Assembly (NCBI GenBank): GCA_036936605.1
Contig: JAUPFV010000005.1
Location: 129,497,302-129,561,301 of the forward strand
Length of the DNA stretch: 64,000 nucleotides
Direction of reading: 5' to 3'
DNA from: Limnanthes douglasii subsp. nivea
Lineage: Eukaryota > Streptophyta > Magnoliopsida > Brassicales > Limnanthaceae
Position numbers and translations under genes: made by a program. The first letter of the stretch is position 1; the number at the start of each line of letters is the position of its first letter. Under the pieces are notes generated by a model. The model was not told the origin of the DNA, ran no database searches, and was given only the letters and a program-made list of their open reading frames with translations. This document shows positions 1 through 12,879 of the stretch, piece after piece.

Positions 1-1393
1 GATGACTACCCTAATATGCCACTGCGATCTGGAAGCGAAGATGACTACCCTAATACGTTGTCGCTGCCTGTGAGCGAGTATCACTACCCATTAGAAGACT
101 ATGACCAAGAAAATTTAATAGGAGCGACGATGAAAATGAAGAAGACTATGACCGAATAAAATGTAACATAATATTTACTAGAGGAGGTCGTAGATGAATA
201 ACCACACTTGGAGGTAACACCGAAGGAGGACTTACCCGAATCGATGACATACCCGATCAAAATTTCCCGAAACACCTCGACTCAGATTACATACTCGAAA
301 TAAGCACCCTATCGTAACAAGTTTCACTGCCAATGTGCAACCAAAAAACCATTAGGAGGAAGAGCCTGATCCGGAAAGTCAAGAGGTTGACTATTCTAAT
401 ACACCGCCACCGTTTAGAAGCGAGGATGCCTATCCTACTATGTCGCTGCCATCTCAGAGCGAGGATGACTACCTTTATACGCTACTGTCGCCTGGGAGCG
501 AGGATGACTACCCTGAAGAAGACTATGGCCGAAGAAAATGTAACAGGAGCGATGATGAAAATGAAGAAGACTGTGACCAAAGATAAAGTAACATAATATT
601 GATTATAGGAGGTAGTAGAATAAGAAACACAGTCGGAAACTGTACCACGAGAGGTTGTATTGGAGGAGGACTTATCCGAAGAAAAGGTAACATAATATTG
701 ACATACCCGAATAGGATTTCTCGGAGCACCACTACCCGAATTACTTGCTCGGAGATGAGCACCCTATTGTACCCGGGTTCATTGACAATATGTATCTAGA
801 AAAACACTTACTCGAACCCGTTGACATAAGCGATCAACACTTCCCTGAGCACTACCACCAGGATTGCATACCCGAAAACGAGCACCGTATCATACTCGGG
901 TGCACTGCCAATGTGTATCTGAAAAACCCGTAGAAGGAAGAGCTTGATCTAGTCAAGTCAAGAGGTTTACTACGCTAATATGCCGCCACCGTGTAGGAGC
1001 GAGGATAACTAACTTAATAAGCCGTTGGCTTATGGCAGTGCAAATGACTACCCTAACATGCTGCCACCATTGGGACCGATGATGACTTCCTTTAAGAAGA
1101 CTATGACTGAAGAAAAGGTAACATGAACGAAGATGAAGAAGTAGATTATGACCGAAGGAAAAGTAACATAATATTTACTAGAGGAGTTAGTAGAAGGGAA
1201 ACACAGTTTGAGGTAGTACTAGAAGGGGTAGGTCTGGAGGAGGACATGCCTGAACCGATGACATACCCGATCATCACTTTGTTGAGCATCAGTTCCCAAA
1301 TTACAAACCCAAAAACGAGCAAGTTATAGTAACGATGTTCGCGGTCAATGTCTATTTGGAAAACCACTAGGGGGAAGAGCCTGATCCGGAAAA
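1..1393 (+). repeat. DDYP tandem repeat, forward block 1
   Basis: About three degenerate units of the main repeat read forward. Diagnostic strings are 'gcgaggatgactacc', 'gactatgaccgaa', 'taacataatatttactag' and 'ggacttacccgaa'. In this orientation fragments encode acidic Pro/Tyr-rich peptide, but stops and frame changes occur every few dozen codons. Open frames here (for example 333-596 and 1123-1329) are chance frames inside repeat units and have no Kozak context, introns or family match that I recognise. The block continues off the left edge of the window. Confidence 0.9.
333..1393 (+). repeat. Inverted higher-order repeat, arm 1
   Basis: This segment matches the reverse complement of about 5960-7186 better than it matches neighbouring units. 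Shared private variants include the unit with 'ggtagtagaataagaaacac' followed by 'gaggttgtattggaggagg', and the unit with 'attac(a/g)aacccaaaaa' followed by 'gagcaagttat' or 'aagcaagttat'. The arms are about 1.1-1.2 kb with a spacer of about 4.6 kb. They imply that a multi-unit block was copied in inverted orientation. Confidence 0.7.
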
Positions 1394-1400
1394 CCACTAC
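1394..1400. other. Inversion junction in the DDYP repeat
   Basis: Forward repeat runs to 'cctgatccggaaa' at about 1393. From about 1401 the same repeat reads in reverse ('gtagtcatcc', 'agaggctctaccccctagtgg'). The two sides form an imperfect palindrome: 'accactagggggaagagcc' at about 1361-1382 faces its complement at about 1436-1460. This is a head-to-head switch of array orientation, not an inserted element. Confidence 0.85.
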
Positions 1401-2179
1401 GCATATTCGTGTAGTCATCCCCTTAACTTTTCAGAAGAGGCTCTACCCCCTAGTGGTTTTCCGGATACACATTGTCAGCGAACCCAGGTACGATAAGATG
1501 CTCATCTTTGGGCATGTAATCTGGGTAGTGGTGCTTCGGGAAGTGTTGATCGGGTACGTCATCATTTCCGGATACGTCCTCCTCCTACCTCCGATTGTGT
1601 TTTTCTTCTACTACCTCCTCTATGAAATATTATATTACCTTTTATTCGATCATAGTCTTCTTAATTTTCATCCTCGCCCAAGTTATCTTTTCTTCGGTCA
1701 AAGTATTTTACAAGGTAGTGATCCTCGCTCCCATGTGGCGGTAACGTATTATGGTAGTCATCCTCGCTCCTAGAGGATGGCGGCATACTAGTATAGTCAA
1801 TCTCTTGATTTTCTTGAACGGGCTGTTCCCCCTAGTGGTTACTTGGATACACATTGCCACTGAAACCGACTATAATAAGGTACTCATCTTTAGGTATATT
1901 AGTGTCATCAACCTCTTGACTTTCTATATCAGGCTCTTCCCCCTAGTGGTTTCTCGGATACATATTGGTAGCAAACCCGGGTATGATAGGTTGCTCGTCT
2001 TCGGGTATGTAATCCGGGTAATGGTGCTTCGAGAAATGATGATCGGGTGTTTCATCGGCTTCAAGTAAGTCCTCTTCCCGTACTACCTCTTCCGGAACTA
2101 CCCCCTCTTCTACTACCTCCAACTGTGTTTCCTCTTCTACTAACTCCTCTAGTAAATATTATGTAACTTTTCTTCATTC

Positions 2180-3130
2180 ATAATATTCTTTATTTTCATT
2201 GTTGCTTCTGTTACCTTTTCTTCGGCCATAGTCTTCTCAAGGCTAGTCATCCTCGCTCTCAGGCGGCGACATCATATTAGGGTAGTCATCCTTGCTCCCA
2301 GATGGGATCAGAGTATTAGGGTATTCATCCTCACTCCAAGACGGTGGCAGAATATTTGCAAGGCCAACCTCTTGACTTTCCGGATCAAGCTCTTTCCTCT
2401 CGTGGTTATTGACAGTAAACTCGAGTATGATAACATGCTCGTCTTCAGGTATGTAATCTGAGTGGTAGTGCTCCAGGAAGTGCTGGTTAGATATGTCATC
2501 GGGTTTCAGTAAGTCCTCCTTAGGTACTACCCCTCCGGTACTACCCCTCTGGTACTACCCCCTCCACTACTAACTCTGACTGTGTTTCTTCTTCTACTAC
2601 CTCCTTTAGTAAATATTTTGTTACCTTTTCTTCACTTATAGTCTTCTTCATTTTCATTGTCATTCTTGTTACCTTTTCTTCGGTCATAGTTTTCTCAAGG
2701 GTATTCATTATTGCCGTCATACGGTGGTAACATATTATGGTAGTCATCCTCGTTCATAGATGATGTTGGCGTATTAGCGTAATCAACCTCTAGAATTTCC
2801 AGATCAGGCTCTTCCCCCAGTGGTTTCCTGTATACACATTGGCAACAAACACGGTAACGATAGGGTGCTCATGTTCGGGTAAGTAATCCGTGTAGTGGTG
2901 CTATGATGTTGATCGGGTATGTCATCGTTTCAAATACGTCCTCCTCCAATACTAACTCCCCCGAAACTACCTCAGACTATGTTTCTTCTTTCACTACCTC
3001 ATCTAGTAAATATTTTTTTACATTTTAACTCGTCTTCATTTTTATGGTCGCTCCTATTGCGTTTTCAACCATCATAGTCTTCTTCAGGGTAGTCATCCTC
3101 GCTTGAAGGCGCCGAGAGCGTATTAGGCTA
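2180..3130 (-). repeat. Higher-order DDYP block, copy A
   Basis: Several adjacent units here recur together at about 12880-13451 and continue, across the copia insertion, at 20328-20560. Shared private variants include 'gatgttggcgtattagcgtaa', 'cccccagtggtttcctg', 'acacattggcaacaaac' and 'cttcatttttatggtcgctcc'. The match on both sides of the copia element shows that 13451 and 20328 were contiguous before it inserted. Confidence 0.75.
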
Positions 3131-5079
3131 GTCATTTTTGCTCCCACACGGTGGCGACATATTCCTAGAGCAACCTCGCATGTCAAGACGTTGCTATGCT
3201 AATATGTCAACCTCGCATCCAGGCTGTGGCGACGTCGCTCCTATGCGAAAAAAGCGTATTAAGGTAGTCATTCTCGCTTACAGACGAAAGCTACATATTA
3301 GGGTAGCCATCCTCACTCCTAGATGGTGACGGTATATTCGCGTAGTCCACCTCCTTACTTTCCGGATCAGGCGCTTCCACATAGTGGCTTTCCGGATATA
3401 CATTGGCAGCGAACCCGAGCTTGATAGGTTGCTCGTCTTCAGATATTTAATCCGGGAAGTGCTGATCGGGTATGTCATTTGGTTCAAATATTTCCTTCTC
3501 TAGTACTACCTCTTCTAGTATATTTTATGTTACCTTTTCTTCGTTGATAGTTTTTGCTTCATTTTCATCTTCACTCATGTTACCTTATCTTCGGTCATTG
3601 TGTTCTCCAGGGTAGATCCTCGCTTGTAGACGGTGACGATGTATTAGGGTAGTCATCCTTGCTCCTAGATGGCAGCGGCGTATCAAGGTATTTATTAGGA
3701 TAGTCATCCTCATTTCGAGACGTCAACGGCATATTAGGGTATTCATCATTTCCCCCAGGCTGTGGCGACGTATTAACATTGTCAACCTCGCATCTAGGCT
3801 GTGGCGACGTATTAACATTGTCAACCTCTTGGCTTTCCATATCAAGCTCTTCCCCCAAGAGGTTTTCTATATACAAATTGGTCGCAGACTCGGGTACGGT
3901 AGAGGGCTCAACTTCAGGTATTTAATCCAGGTAGTGGTGCTCAAGGATGTGTTGATCAGGTATGTCATCGGGTTTAGGTATGTCATCGGGTTCATGAAAG
4001 TCCTCCTCTGATACTACCTCCTCTGGTGCTACCTCTGATTGTGTTTCTTCTTCTACTACCTCCTTTAATAAATATTTTGTTATCTTTGTTTCAGTCATAG
4101 TGTTTTTTATTTTCATCATCGCTCATGTTAATTTTTATTCGGTCATAGTCTTCTCTATGGTAGTTATTCTCGCTCCTAGAGGTGGTAGCATATTAGGGTA
4201 GTCATCCTTGCTCTTAGACGGGCAGCGGCGTATTAGGGTAGTCAACCTCTTGACTTTTCCGGATCGGGCTCTTCCTCATAGTGGTTTTTTGGATACGTAA
4301 TTGCAGCAAACCCAAGTACGATAGGGTGCTCTTCTTCGGGTATGTAATCTGGTAGTGGTGCTCCGAGAAGTGCAGATCGGTTATGTCATCGGGTTCGTGT
4401 AAGTCCTCCTCCGCACTACCTCCGATTGTGTTTCTTCTTCTACTACGGTTTCCAGTAAATATTATGTTACCTTTCTTCGGTCACACTCTGCTTCATTTTC
4501 ATCCTCTCTCCGTTATGGTGGCGACATATTAGCGTAGTCAACCTCTTGACTTTGGTCATAGTTTTCTTCATTTTAATCGTCTCTCATGTTACCTTTTCTT
4601 TGGTCATAGTCTTCTCTAAGGTAGTTATCCTCGTTCCCATGTGACGGCAGCGTATTAGGGTAGTCAGCCTCGCTCCCAGATAGTAGCAACGTATTATGGT
4701 AGTAATCCTTTCTCCTAGACGGTGGTTTTCCCCCAGTGGTTTTCCGAATATACATTCGCATCAAAACCCCTCCGATAGGATGCTCATCTTGGGGTATGTC
4801 ATCGGTTGGGATAGTAGTGTAGTCAACCTCTTGTCTTTCCACAACAGGTTTTCCCCCTAGTGGTTTCTCGGATACACATTGGCAGCGAACCTGGGTATGA
4901 TAGGTTGCTCGTCTTTGGGTATATTAGTATAGTGAACCACTTGACTTTCTGGATCAGGCTCTTCCCCCTATTGGTTTCTAGGATACACATTAGCAGCGAA
5001 CCTAGGTATGATAGGTGCTCATCTACGGGTATGTAATCTGGGTAGTGGTGCTCGTAGAAGTGCTGATCATGTATGTCAT

Positions 5080-5740
5080 CGGCTCTTGGTAAGTCCTTCT
5101 TTGGTACTACGCCCTCCGGAACTACCACCTCTGGTACTACCTCCAACTGTGTTTCATCTTCTACTAACTCCTCTAGTAAATATTCTCTAACTTTTTCTTT
5201 GTTCATAATATTCTTTATTTTCATTGTCGCCCACATTACCTTTTTTTTGGCCATAGTCTTCTCAAGGCTAATCATCCTCGCTCTCAGAGGGCGGTAGCAT
5301 ATTAGGGTAGTCATCTTCGCTCCCATATGGCATCGGAGTATTAGGGTATTCATCCTCACTCCAAGACGGTGGCAGCATATTTGCATGGTCAACCTGTTGA
5401 CTTTCCAGATCAAGCTCTTTCCTCTCGTGGTTATTGACAGTAAACCCAAGTATGATAAGATGCTCGTCTTCGGGTATGCAATCTGGGTGGTAGTGCTCCA
5501 GGAAGTGCTGCTTAGATATGTCATCGGGTTCTAGTAAGTCCTCCTTGAGTACTACCCCCTCCGGTACAACCCTATCCAGTACTACCTCTGATTGTGTTTC
5601 TTCGTCTACTACCTCCTCTAGTAAATATTTTGTTACCTTTTCTTCACTTATAGTCTTCTTCATTTTTATTGTCAATCTTGTTACCTTTTCTTTGGTCATA
5701 GGTTTCTCAAGGGTATTCATCCTTGCCGTCATCGGCTCTG
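5080..5740 (-). repeat. Higher-order DDYP block related to 2070-2720
   Basis: Shares with about 2070-2720 a private unit in which the usual 'cccctagtggttttc' is replaced by 'cctctcgtggttattgacag'. It also shares the following 'gctccaggaagtgctg' and 'tagatatgtcatcggg' variants. The offset is about 3.0 kb. This marks another multi-unit duplication inside the reverse array. Confidence 0.7.
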
Positions 5741-5959
5741 GGTAAGTCCTTCTCTGGTACTACGCCACCCGTAACTGACCCCCATGGTACTACCTCCTAC
5801 TGTGTTTCCTCAAGGGTAGTTATCCTCGCTTCCAGGCGGCGGAAATGTATTATGGTGATCATCCTCGCTCCCTAATAACAATAGTTTATGAGGGTATTCA
5901 TCCTCGCTCGCAGACGGTGGCGGCATATTTGCGTAGTCAACCTCTTTACTTTCCGGATG

Positions 5960-7186
5960 AGGCTCTTCCCCCTAGTGGTTTTTGGAATAGACATTGGCAG
6001 CGAACGTCGATACAATAACTTGCTTCTTTTTGGGTTCGTAATCCGGGAAGTGATTCTCCATGAAGTGCTAATTGGGTATGTCATCGGTTCGGGTATGTCC
6101 TCCTCCGAACCTAAACCCTTTAGTACTACGCCCTACAAATATTATGTTACTTTTTCTTCATCATCACTCGTGTTACCTTTTCTTTAGTCATAGTATTCTT
6201 AAGGGAAGTCATCCTCGGTCCCAGTGGCGGCAGCGTGTTAGGGTAGTCATCCTCACTCCTAGAAGCCAACGACTTATTAGGTTGGTTATCCTCGTTCTTA
6301 CACGGTAGCGACATATTAGCATAGTATACCTCTTGACTTGACGGATCAAGCTCTTCCTTCTAAGGGTTTTTCGGATACAAATTGCTAGTCCACCCAGGTA
6401 AGATATAGTGCTCGTGTTCGGGTATGCATTCCTGGTGGTTGTGCTTGGGAAAGTGTTGATCGTGTATCTCAATGGGTTCGGGTAAGTCCTCTTCCGGTAC
6501 AACCTCCTCAGGTACTACACCCTCTAGTACTACCTCTGACTGCGTTTCTTTTTCTATTACCTCCTTTAGTAAATATTATGTTACCTTTTCTTCAGTTATA
6601 GTCTTCTTCATATTCATTTTCGCTTCTATTACCTTTTCTTTGGTCATAGTCTTCTCCAGGGTACTCATCCTTGCTCCCATACGGTATCAACATATTAGGG
6701 TAGTCATCCTCGCTCCTAAATGGTGGTAGCGTATTAGCGTAGTAAATATCTTGACTTTTTAGATCAGGCTCTTTCTCTAGTGTTTTTCTATATACATATT
6801 GTCAATGAACCCGGGTACGATAGGGTGCTCATCTTCGAGTAAGTAATCCGGGTAGTGGTGCTCGGAGAAGTGCTGATCGGGTATGTCATCGTTTCGGATA
6901 AGTCCACCTCCTCCAATACAACCTCTTGTGTTGCAATTTCCGACTGTGTTTCTTATTCTACTACAGTCGCTCCTGTTACATTTCTTTCGACAATAGTCTT
7001 CTCCAAGGTAGCCATCCTCGCTCTCAAGTGACACCAGCGTATAAAGGTAGTCATCCTCGCTCTGAGATGGCAGCGACGTAGTACGATAGGCATCCTCGCT
7101 TCTAGACAATGGTGGTGTATTAGCATAGTCAACCTCTTGACTTTCCGGATCAGGCTCTTCCGCCTAATGGTTTTTTTGATACACAT
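5960..7186 (-). repeat. Inverted higher-order repeat, arm 2
   Basis: Reverse-oriented partner of 333-1393. On the minus strand the unit at 6953-7186 gives nearly the same peptide as 333-596, including the shared motif RRKSLIRKVKRLT followed by LEARMPI. The unit ending near 5990 shares the private lysine-rich variant with 1290-1340. Confidence 0.7.
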
Positions 7187-10100
7187 TAGCAGTGAACCTG
7201 GTTAAGATAGGGTGCTCATTTTCGAGTATGTAATCCGAGTCGAGGTGTTTCGGGAAATGCTAATCGGATATGTCATCGATTCGGGTAAATCCTCCTTCGG
7301 TATTACCTCTACCTTTGATTATTCATCTACGACCTCCTCTAGTAAATATTATGTTACATTTTATTCGGTCATAGCCATCTTCATTTTCATCGTCGTTCTT
7401 GTTAAATTTTCTTTGGCCATAGTCTTCTAAAGGGTAGTCATACTCGCTCCCAGGCAGCGGTGACGTATTAGCATAGTCAACCTTTTGACTTTCCGGATAA
7501 GGCTCTTCCCCCTAGTGGGTTTCGAGATAGACATTAGCAATGAACCCCGATACAATAGCGTGGTTGTTTTTGGGTATGTAATCCGGGTAGTGGTGCTCCA
7601 GAAAGTGCTGATCGGGTATGTCATTGGTTTGGGAAAGTCATCCTCTAGTAATATCTCCTTCGTTACTAACTCTAAGTGTGTTTCTTATTCTTCTACCTCC
7701 TCTAATAAATGTTATGTTACCTTTTTTTGTTATAGTCTTTCTCATTTGCTTCGTTGCTCCTGTTACCTTTTCTTCGGTGATAGGTTTCTCTAGGGTACTC
7801 AACCTCGCAGTCTTCTTCGCTCCCATATGGCAGAGACGTATTAGGATGTTATCCTCGCTCCCAAATACTGGCGGCGTATTAGCATAGTCAACCTCTTACC
7901 TTTCCGGATTAGGCTCATCCGCCTAGTGGTTTTAGGAGTAGATATTGGCAGCGAACCCTGTTACGATAGGGTGCTTGTCTTCGCATATGTAATCCGGGTA
8001 GCGGTGCTTTAGGAAATTTTGACCGGGTATGTCACTAGTTGGGGTAAGTACTCCTCCGGTACTACTTTCGACTGTGTTTCTTCTTCTATTACCTAATCTA
8101 TTAAATATTATATCACAATTTATTTGGTCATAGTCTTCTTCATTTTCATCGTCGTGTTATCTTTTATTTCGTCATACTCTTCTGAAGGGTAGTCCTTCTC
8201 CCTCTCAGGCAGCGGCAGCGTATTAGGGTAGTTATCCTCGGTTCCAAACGACAGCAACGTATTTAGGTAGTCATCCTCTCTCCCAAACGGTGGCGACATA
8301 TTAGTGTACTCAACCTCTTGACTTTTAAGATAATGCTCTTCCTCTGAGTGGTTTTCCGGATACACGTTGGTAGTGAAACCGGGTACGATATGGTACATGT
8401 CTTTGGGTATGCAATCTGGATAGAGGTACTCCGAAAAGTGATGATCAGGTATGTCATATGGTTCGTGTAGGTCAACCTCTGGTACTATTTCCTCTGGTAC
8501 TAACTCCGATTGTGTTTCTTTTTCTTCAACCTCCTCTAGTAAATATTATGTTATGTTTTCTTTAGTCATAGTCTTCTTTATTTTCATTGTTGCCTGATAC
8601 ATTTTATTTGGTTATAGTCTTCTCTAAGGTTGTCATCCTAGCTCTTACGTGGCAGTAGTGTATTAAGGTAGTCATTCTCTCTCCTAGACGACTGCAGCGT
8701 ACTAGGGTAGTCATCATCGCTCCCAGATGGTGGTGGCGTATTAGCGTAGATAACCTCCTCACTTTCCGGATAAAGCTCCTTACTCCCAGTTGTTTCCGGG
8801 ATACATATTGGCAGCAAACCCAGGTACGATAAAGTGTTCATTTTTGGGTATTTAATCCGGGTAATGGTGCTCCAGGAATTGCTGATCAGGTATGTCATCA
8901 GTACAACCTCAGATTGTGTTTCTTCTTCTACTACCTCCTCTGTTAAATATCATAGTACTTTTTCTTCGGTCAAACTCTTCTTCCTTTTGATCGTCGCTCC
9001 TGTTACCTTTTCTTCGGTCATAGTCTTCTTCATTTTCATCGTCACTTGTGTTACCTTTTCTTTGCTCATAATCTTCTCAAGTGTAGTCATCGTCGCTCCA
9101 AAGCGTCGACAACTTATTAGGGTAGTCATCTTCGCTCCTCGACGGTGGCGATATATTACCATAGTCAACCTCTTGGCTTTCCAGTTCAGGCTCTTCCCAC
9201 AAGTAATTTTCTGCATACACATTAACAGCGAAACCGGGTACGATAAGGTGCTCGTCTTCAGGTATGTAATCTGGGTAGTGGTACTTCTAAAAGGGTTCAT
9301 CGGGTATGTCATCGGTTTGTGTGGGTCCTCCCCTCATACTACTTCAAACTGTGTTTCTTCTTCAACTACCACCTCTAGTAAATATTATGTTACATTTTCT
9401 TTGGTCATAGTATTCTTCATTTTCATCATCGCTCCTGTTATCTTTTTTCGGTCATAGTCATCTGAAGAGTAGTCCTCCTTGCTTTGAGATGACAACAACG
9501 TATTAGGGTAGCCAACCTCTTGACTTTGCGGATCAGGATCTTCCCTGTAGTGGTATTCCGGATGGATATCAGCAACGAACCTCTATACGATAGCGTGCTT
9601 GTTTTTGGTTATGTAATCCAGTTAGTGGTGCTTCAGGACGTGCTGAACATGTATGTCATTGGTTAGGGTAAGTCCTCCTCCAATACTGCCTCTGATTATG
9701 TTTCGTATTTTACTACCTCCACTAGTAAATATTATGTTACATTGTTTTCGGTCATAGTCTTCTTCCTTTTTGTAGTCGCTCATATTACCTTTTATTCGGC
9801 CATAGTCTTTTCCAGGGTGGTGACCCTATCTCCCATTCGGTTGAAATATATTGGGGTAGTCATCCTCGCACCCATACAGTGGCGGTGTATTAGTGTAGTC
9901 AACCTCTTGACTTTTCAAATCAGGCTCTTTTCCCTAGTGGTTTTCCGGGTACACATTGGTAGTATACTCAGGTACGATAGGCTGCTCGTCTCTAGGTATG
10001 AAGTCCAGAGAGTGGTACTTCGAGAAGTATTGATCGGGAATGTCATCGGGTTCGGTAAAGTTGTCCTCTGGTACCACCTCATCCCGTACTACCTCCAACT

Positions 10101-11050
10101 ATGCTTCTTTTTCTACAACCACCTATAGTAAATATTATGTTACCTTTTCTTTGCTCATAGTCTTCTCAAGAGTAGTCATCCTCTCTCCCAAGTGGCGCAG
10201 CGTATTAGTGTAGTCATCCTCGCTTCCACACAACAGTCTTATTTATTTTTATGATCGCTCATATTACCTTTTCTTTGGTCATAGTCTTCTCAAGAGTAGT
10301 TATCGTTTATCCCCGGCGGCCTCAACAATTAGGGTAGTCATCCTCACTCTTTGATGGTGTCAGTATTAGTGTAGTCAACCTCTTGACTTTTCGGATTAGG
10401 CTCGTCCCCCTAGTGATTTTCTGGATAAAAATCAGCAGCGAACCCGAGTACGATAGCGTGCTCGTTTTCTGGTATATAATCCGGCTAGTGTTGCTCCGGG
10501 AAGTGCGAATTGGGTATGGCATTGATTTGGGTATGTTCTCCTCCGGTACTACATCCAACTACGTTTCTTATTCCACTTCCTCTAGTAAATATTATGTTAC
10601 CTTTTCTTGAGTCGTAGTCTTCCTCATTTGCATCGTCGCCCCTCTAACTTTTGCTTTGATCATAGTCTTCTCTAGGATAGTCATCTTCGCTCCAAGAGGG
10701 TAGCATCGTATTAGGTTACTCATGCTCGTTCTCAGACGGTGGCGGCATAGTCAACCTCTTGATTTTTGGATCATGCCTCTTCCTCCCAGTGGTTTTCCCG
10801 ATACATATTTGCAGCAAACCGAGGTACGATAAAGTGGTCGTCTTTGGGTATGGAATGTATGTAGTGGTGCTCTAGAAAGTGTAGATCGAGTATGTCATCG
10901 GGTTCGGGTAAGTGCTCATCCGGCACTACCTCCTCTTGTACTACCATCGAATGTGTTTCTACTCGTACTGTCTCCTCTAATAAATATTATGTTACGTTTT
11001 CTTCGGTCATAATATTTTTCATTTTCATTGTCGCAACTGTTACATTTTAT

Positions 11051-11600
11051 TCGGTCGTAGTCTTCTCAAAGGTAAACATCCTCGCTCCCATGCGACGGCA
11101 ACGTATTCGTGTAGTCATCCTCGCTTCTGGATGGTAGCGACTTATTACGCGAGTCATTCTCGCTCCTAGAAGGTGGCGGCATATTAGCGTAGTAAACCTC
11201 TCAACTTTCTGGATCAAGCTCGTCCCTCTATTGGTTTTCTGGATACCCATTGGTAGTGACCCCAGGTATGATAGGGTGCTCGGGTTCGAGTAAGTCCTCA
11301 TTTGGTACTACCTCTTCCAGTACTACTGTCGACTATGTTTCTTCTTCTATTGTCTCTCTAATAAATATTATATTACCTTTTCTTCGGTCATAATATTCTT
11401 CATTTTCATCGTCGCTCCTATTACATTTTTATTCGGTCGTAGTCTTCTCAAGGGTAAACATCCTCGCTCCCATGCGGCGACAACGTATTATTGTAGTCAT
11501 TCTCGCTTCTGGACGGTAGCGACTTATTACGCGAGTCATTCTCGCTCCCAGGCGGTGGCGGCATATTAGCGTAGTAAACCTCTTAACTCTCTGGATAAAC
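11051..11600 (-). repeat. Adjacent duplicated DDYP units, 382-bp spacing
   Basis: 'tcggtcgtagtcttctcaa' starts at 11051 and again at 11433, and 'cttattacgcgagtc' at 11141 and 11523, giving exactly 382 bp both times. The pair shares variants absent from other units ('ggtaaacatcctcg', 'acgcgagtcattctcg'). This is a relatively recent local unit duplication and gives one exact unit length. Confidence 0.85.
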
Positions 11601-12879
11601 CTCTTTCCTCATTGGCACTAAACCCGAGTATGATAGGGTGCTTGTCTTCAGGTATGTAATACGGGTAGTAGTGCTCCGAGAAGTGCTGATTGGTATGTTA
11701 CTGGTTCAGGTAAGTCCTCCTTGGATACTACCTCCTCAAGTACTAGCCCTTCTGGTACTACCTCCGACTATGTTTCTTCTTCTACTACCTCCTCTAGTAA
11801 ATATTCGGTTACCCTTTCTTCGTTCATAGTATTCTTCATTATTATCGTTGCTCTCATTACCTTTTCTTCGATCATAGTCTTCTCGAGGGTACTGATCCTC
11901 GCTCCCAGACGGTGGCAGCGTACTAAGGTAATCATCCTTGCTCCCAAACAACATCGGCTTATTAGGGTAGTCACCTCGCTCCCAGACGGTGGTGGCACAT
12001 TAGTGTAGTAAACCTCTTGACTTTCCAGATCAGGCACTTCCCTCTAGGTGTTTTATGGATACAAATTGGCAAGGAACCCGGGTATGATAAGATTCACATC
12101 TTCGGGTACGTAATCAAGATATTAATGCTCTAGGAAGTGGTGATCGGTTATGTTATCAGGTTTAGGATAGTCATTCGGTACTACCTCCTCTAGGACTATC
12201 CCTTCTGGTACAACCTTCAGGTGTGTTTCTTCTTCTACTACTTCCTCTTGAGAAATATTATGTTACCTTTTCTTCTTTCATGATCTTCTTTGTTTACATC
12301 GTCGCTTCTGTTACCTTTTGTTTGGTCATAGTCTTCTCTAGGGTAGTCATCCTTGCTCCCAAGCAACGACAACATATTACAGTAGTCATCCTTGCTCCCA
12401 AACGAGAGCAGTGTATTAGGATAGTCATCCTCACTCCCGGAAGCTGGCGGCGTATAAGCATAGTCTACCTCTTGACTTTACGGATCATGCTCTTCCTCCC
12501 TGTGGTTTTCAGGATAGACATCGGCAACGAACCCTTGTATAATAGCGTGCTCGTTTTTGGGTATCTAATCTGGGTAGTGGTTCTTCGGGAAGTGCTGATC
12601 GGGTATGTTATGGTTCGGGTTCCTCGCTCCTAAATGGTGGCAGCATATTCGTGTAGTCAACCTCTTGACTTTTCGGAAGAGGCTTTTCCCCTTAGTGGTT
12701 TCCCGGACACACATTGGCAGCGAACCCAAGTACAATAGGATGCTCATCTTCGGGTATGTAATCTGGGTAGTGGTGCTTTGGAAAGTGTTGATCAGGTTAG
12801 ACAATAGGATGCTCATCTTCGTTCATAATATTATTCATTTTTATCGTCGCTCATGTTACCTTTTCTTCGGCCATAGTCT

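Noticed and set aside
4823..5524. 233-codon minus-strand frame as a gene
   Set aside because: It mixes two different repeat frames (a basic Arg/Thr-rich one and the LLEELVEDETQLEV acidic one) and runs across unit boundaries. The peptide is composed only of degraded repeat motifs.
8834..9457. Longest open stretch (207 codons, plus strand) as a possible membrane protein gene
   Set aside because: It lies wholly within the tandem repeat, crosses more than one unit, has no recognised domain, and the same frame is broken in other units. I treat it as repeat-derived.
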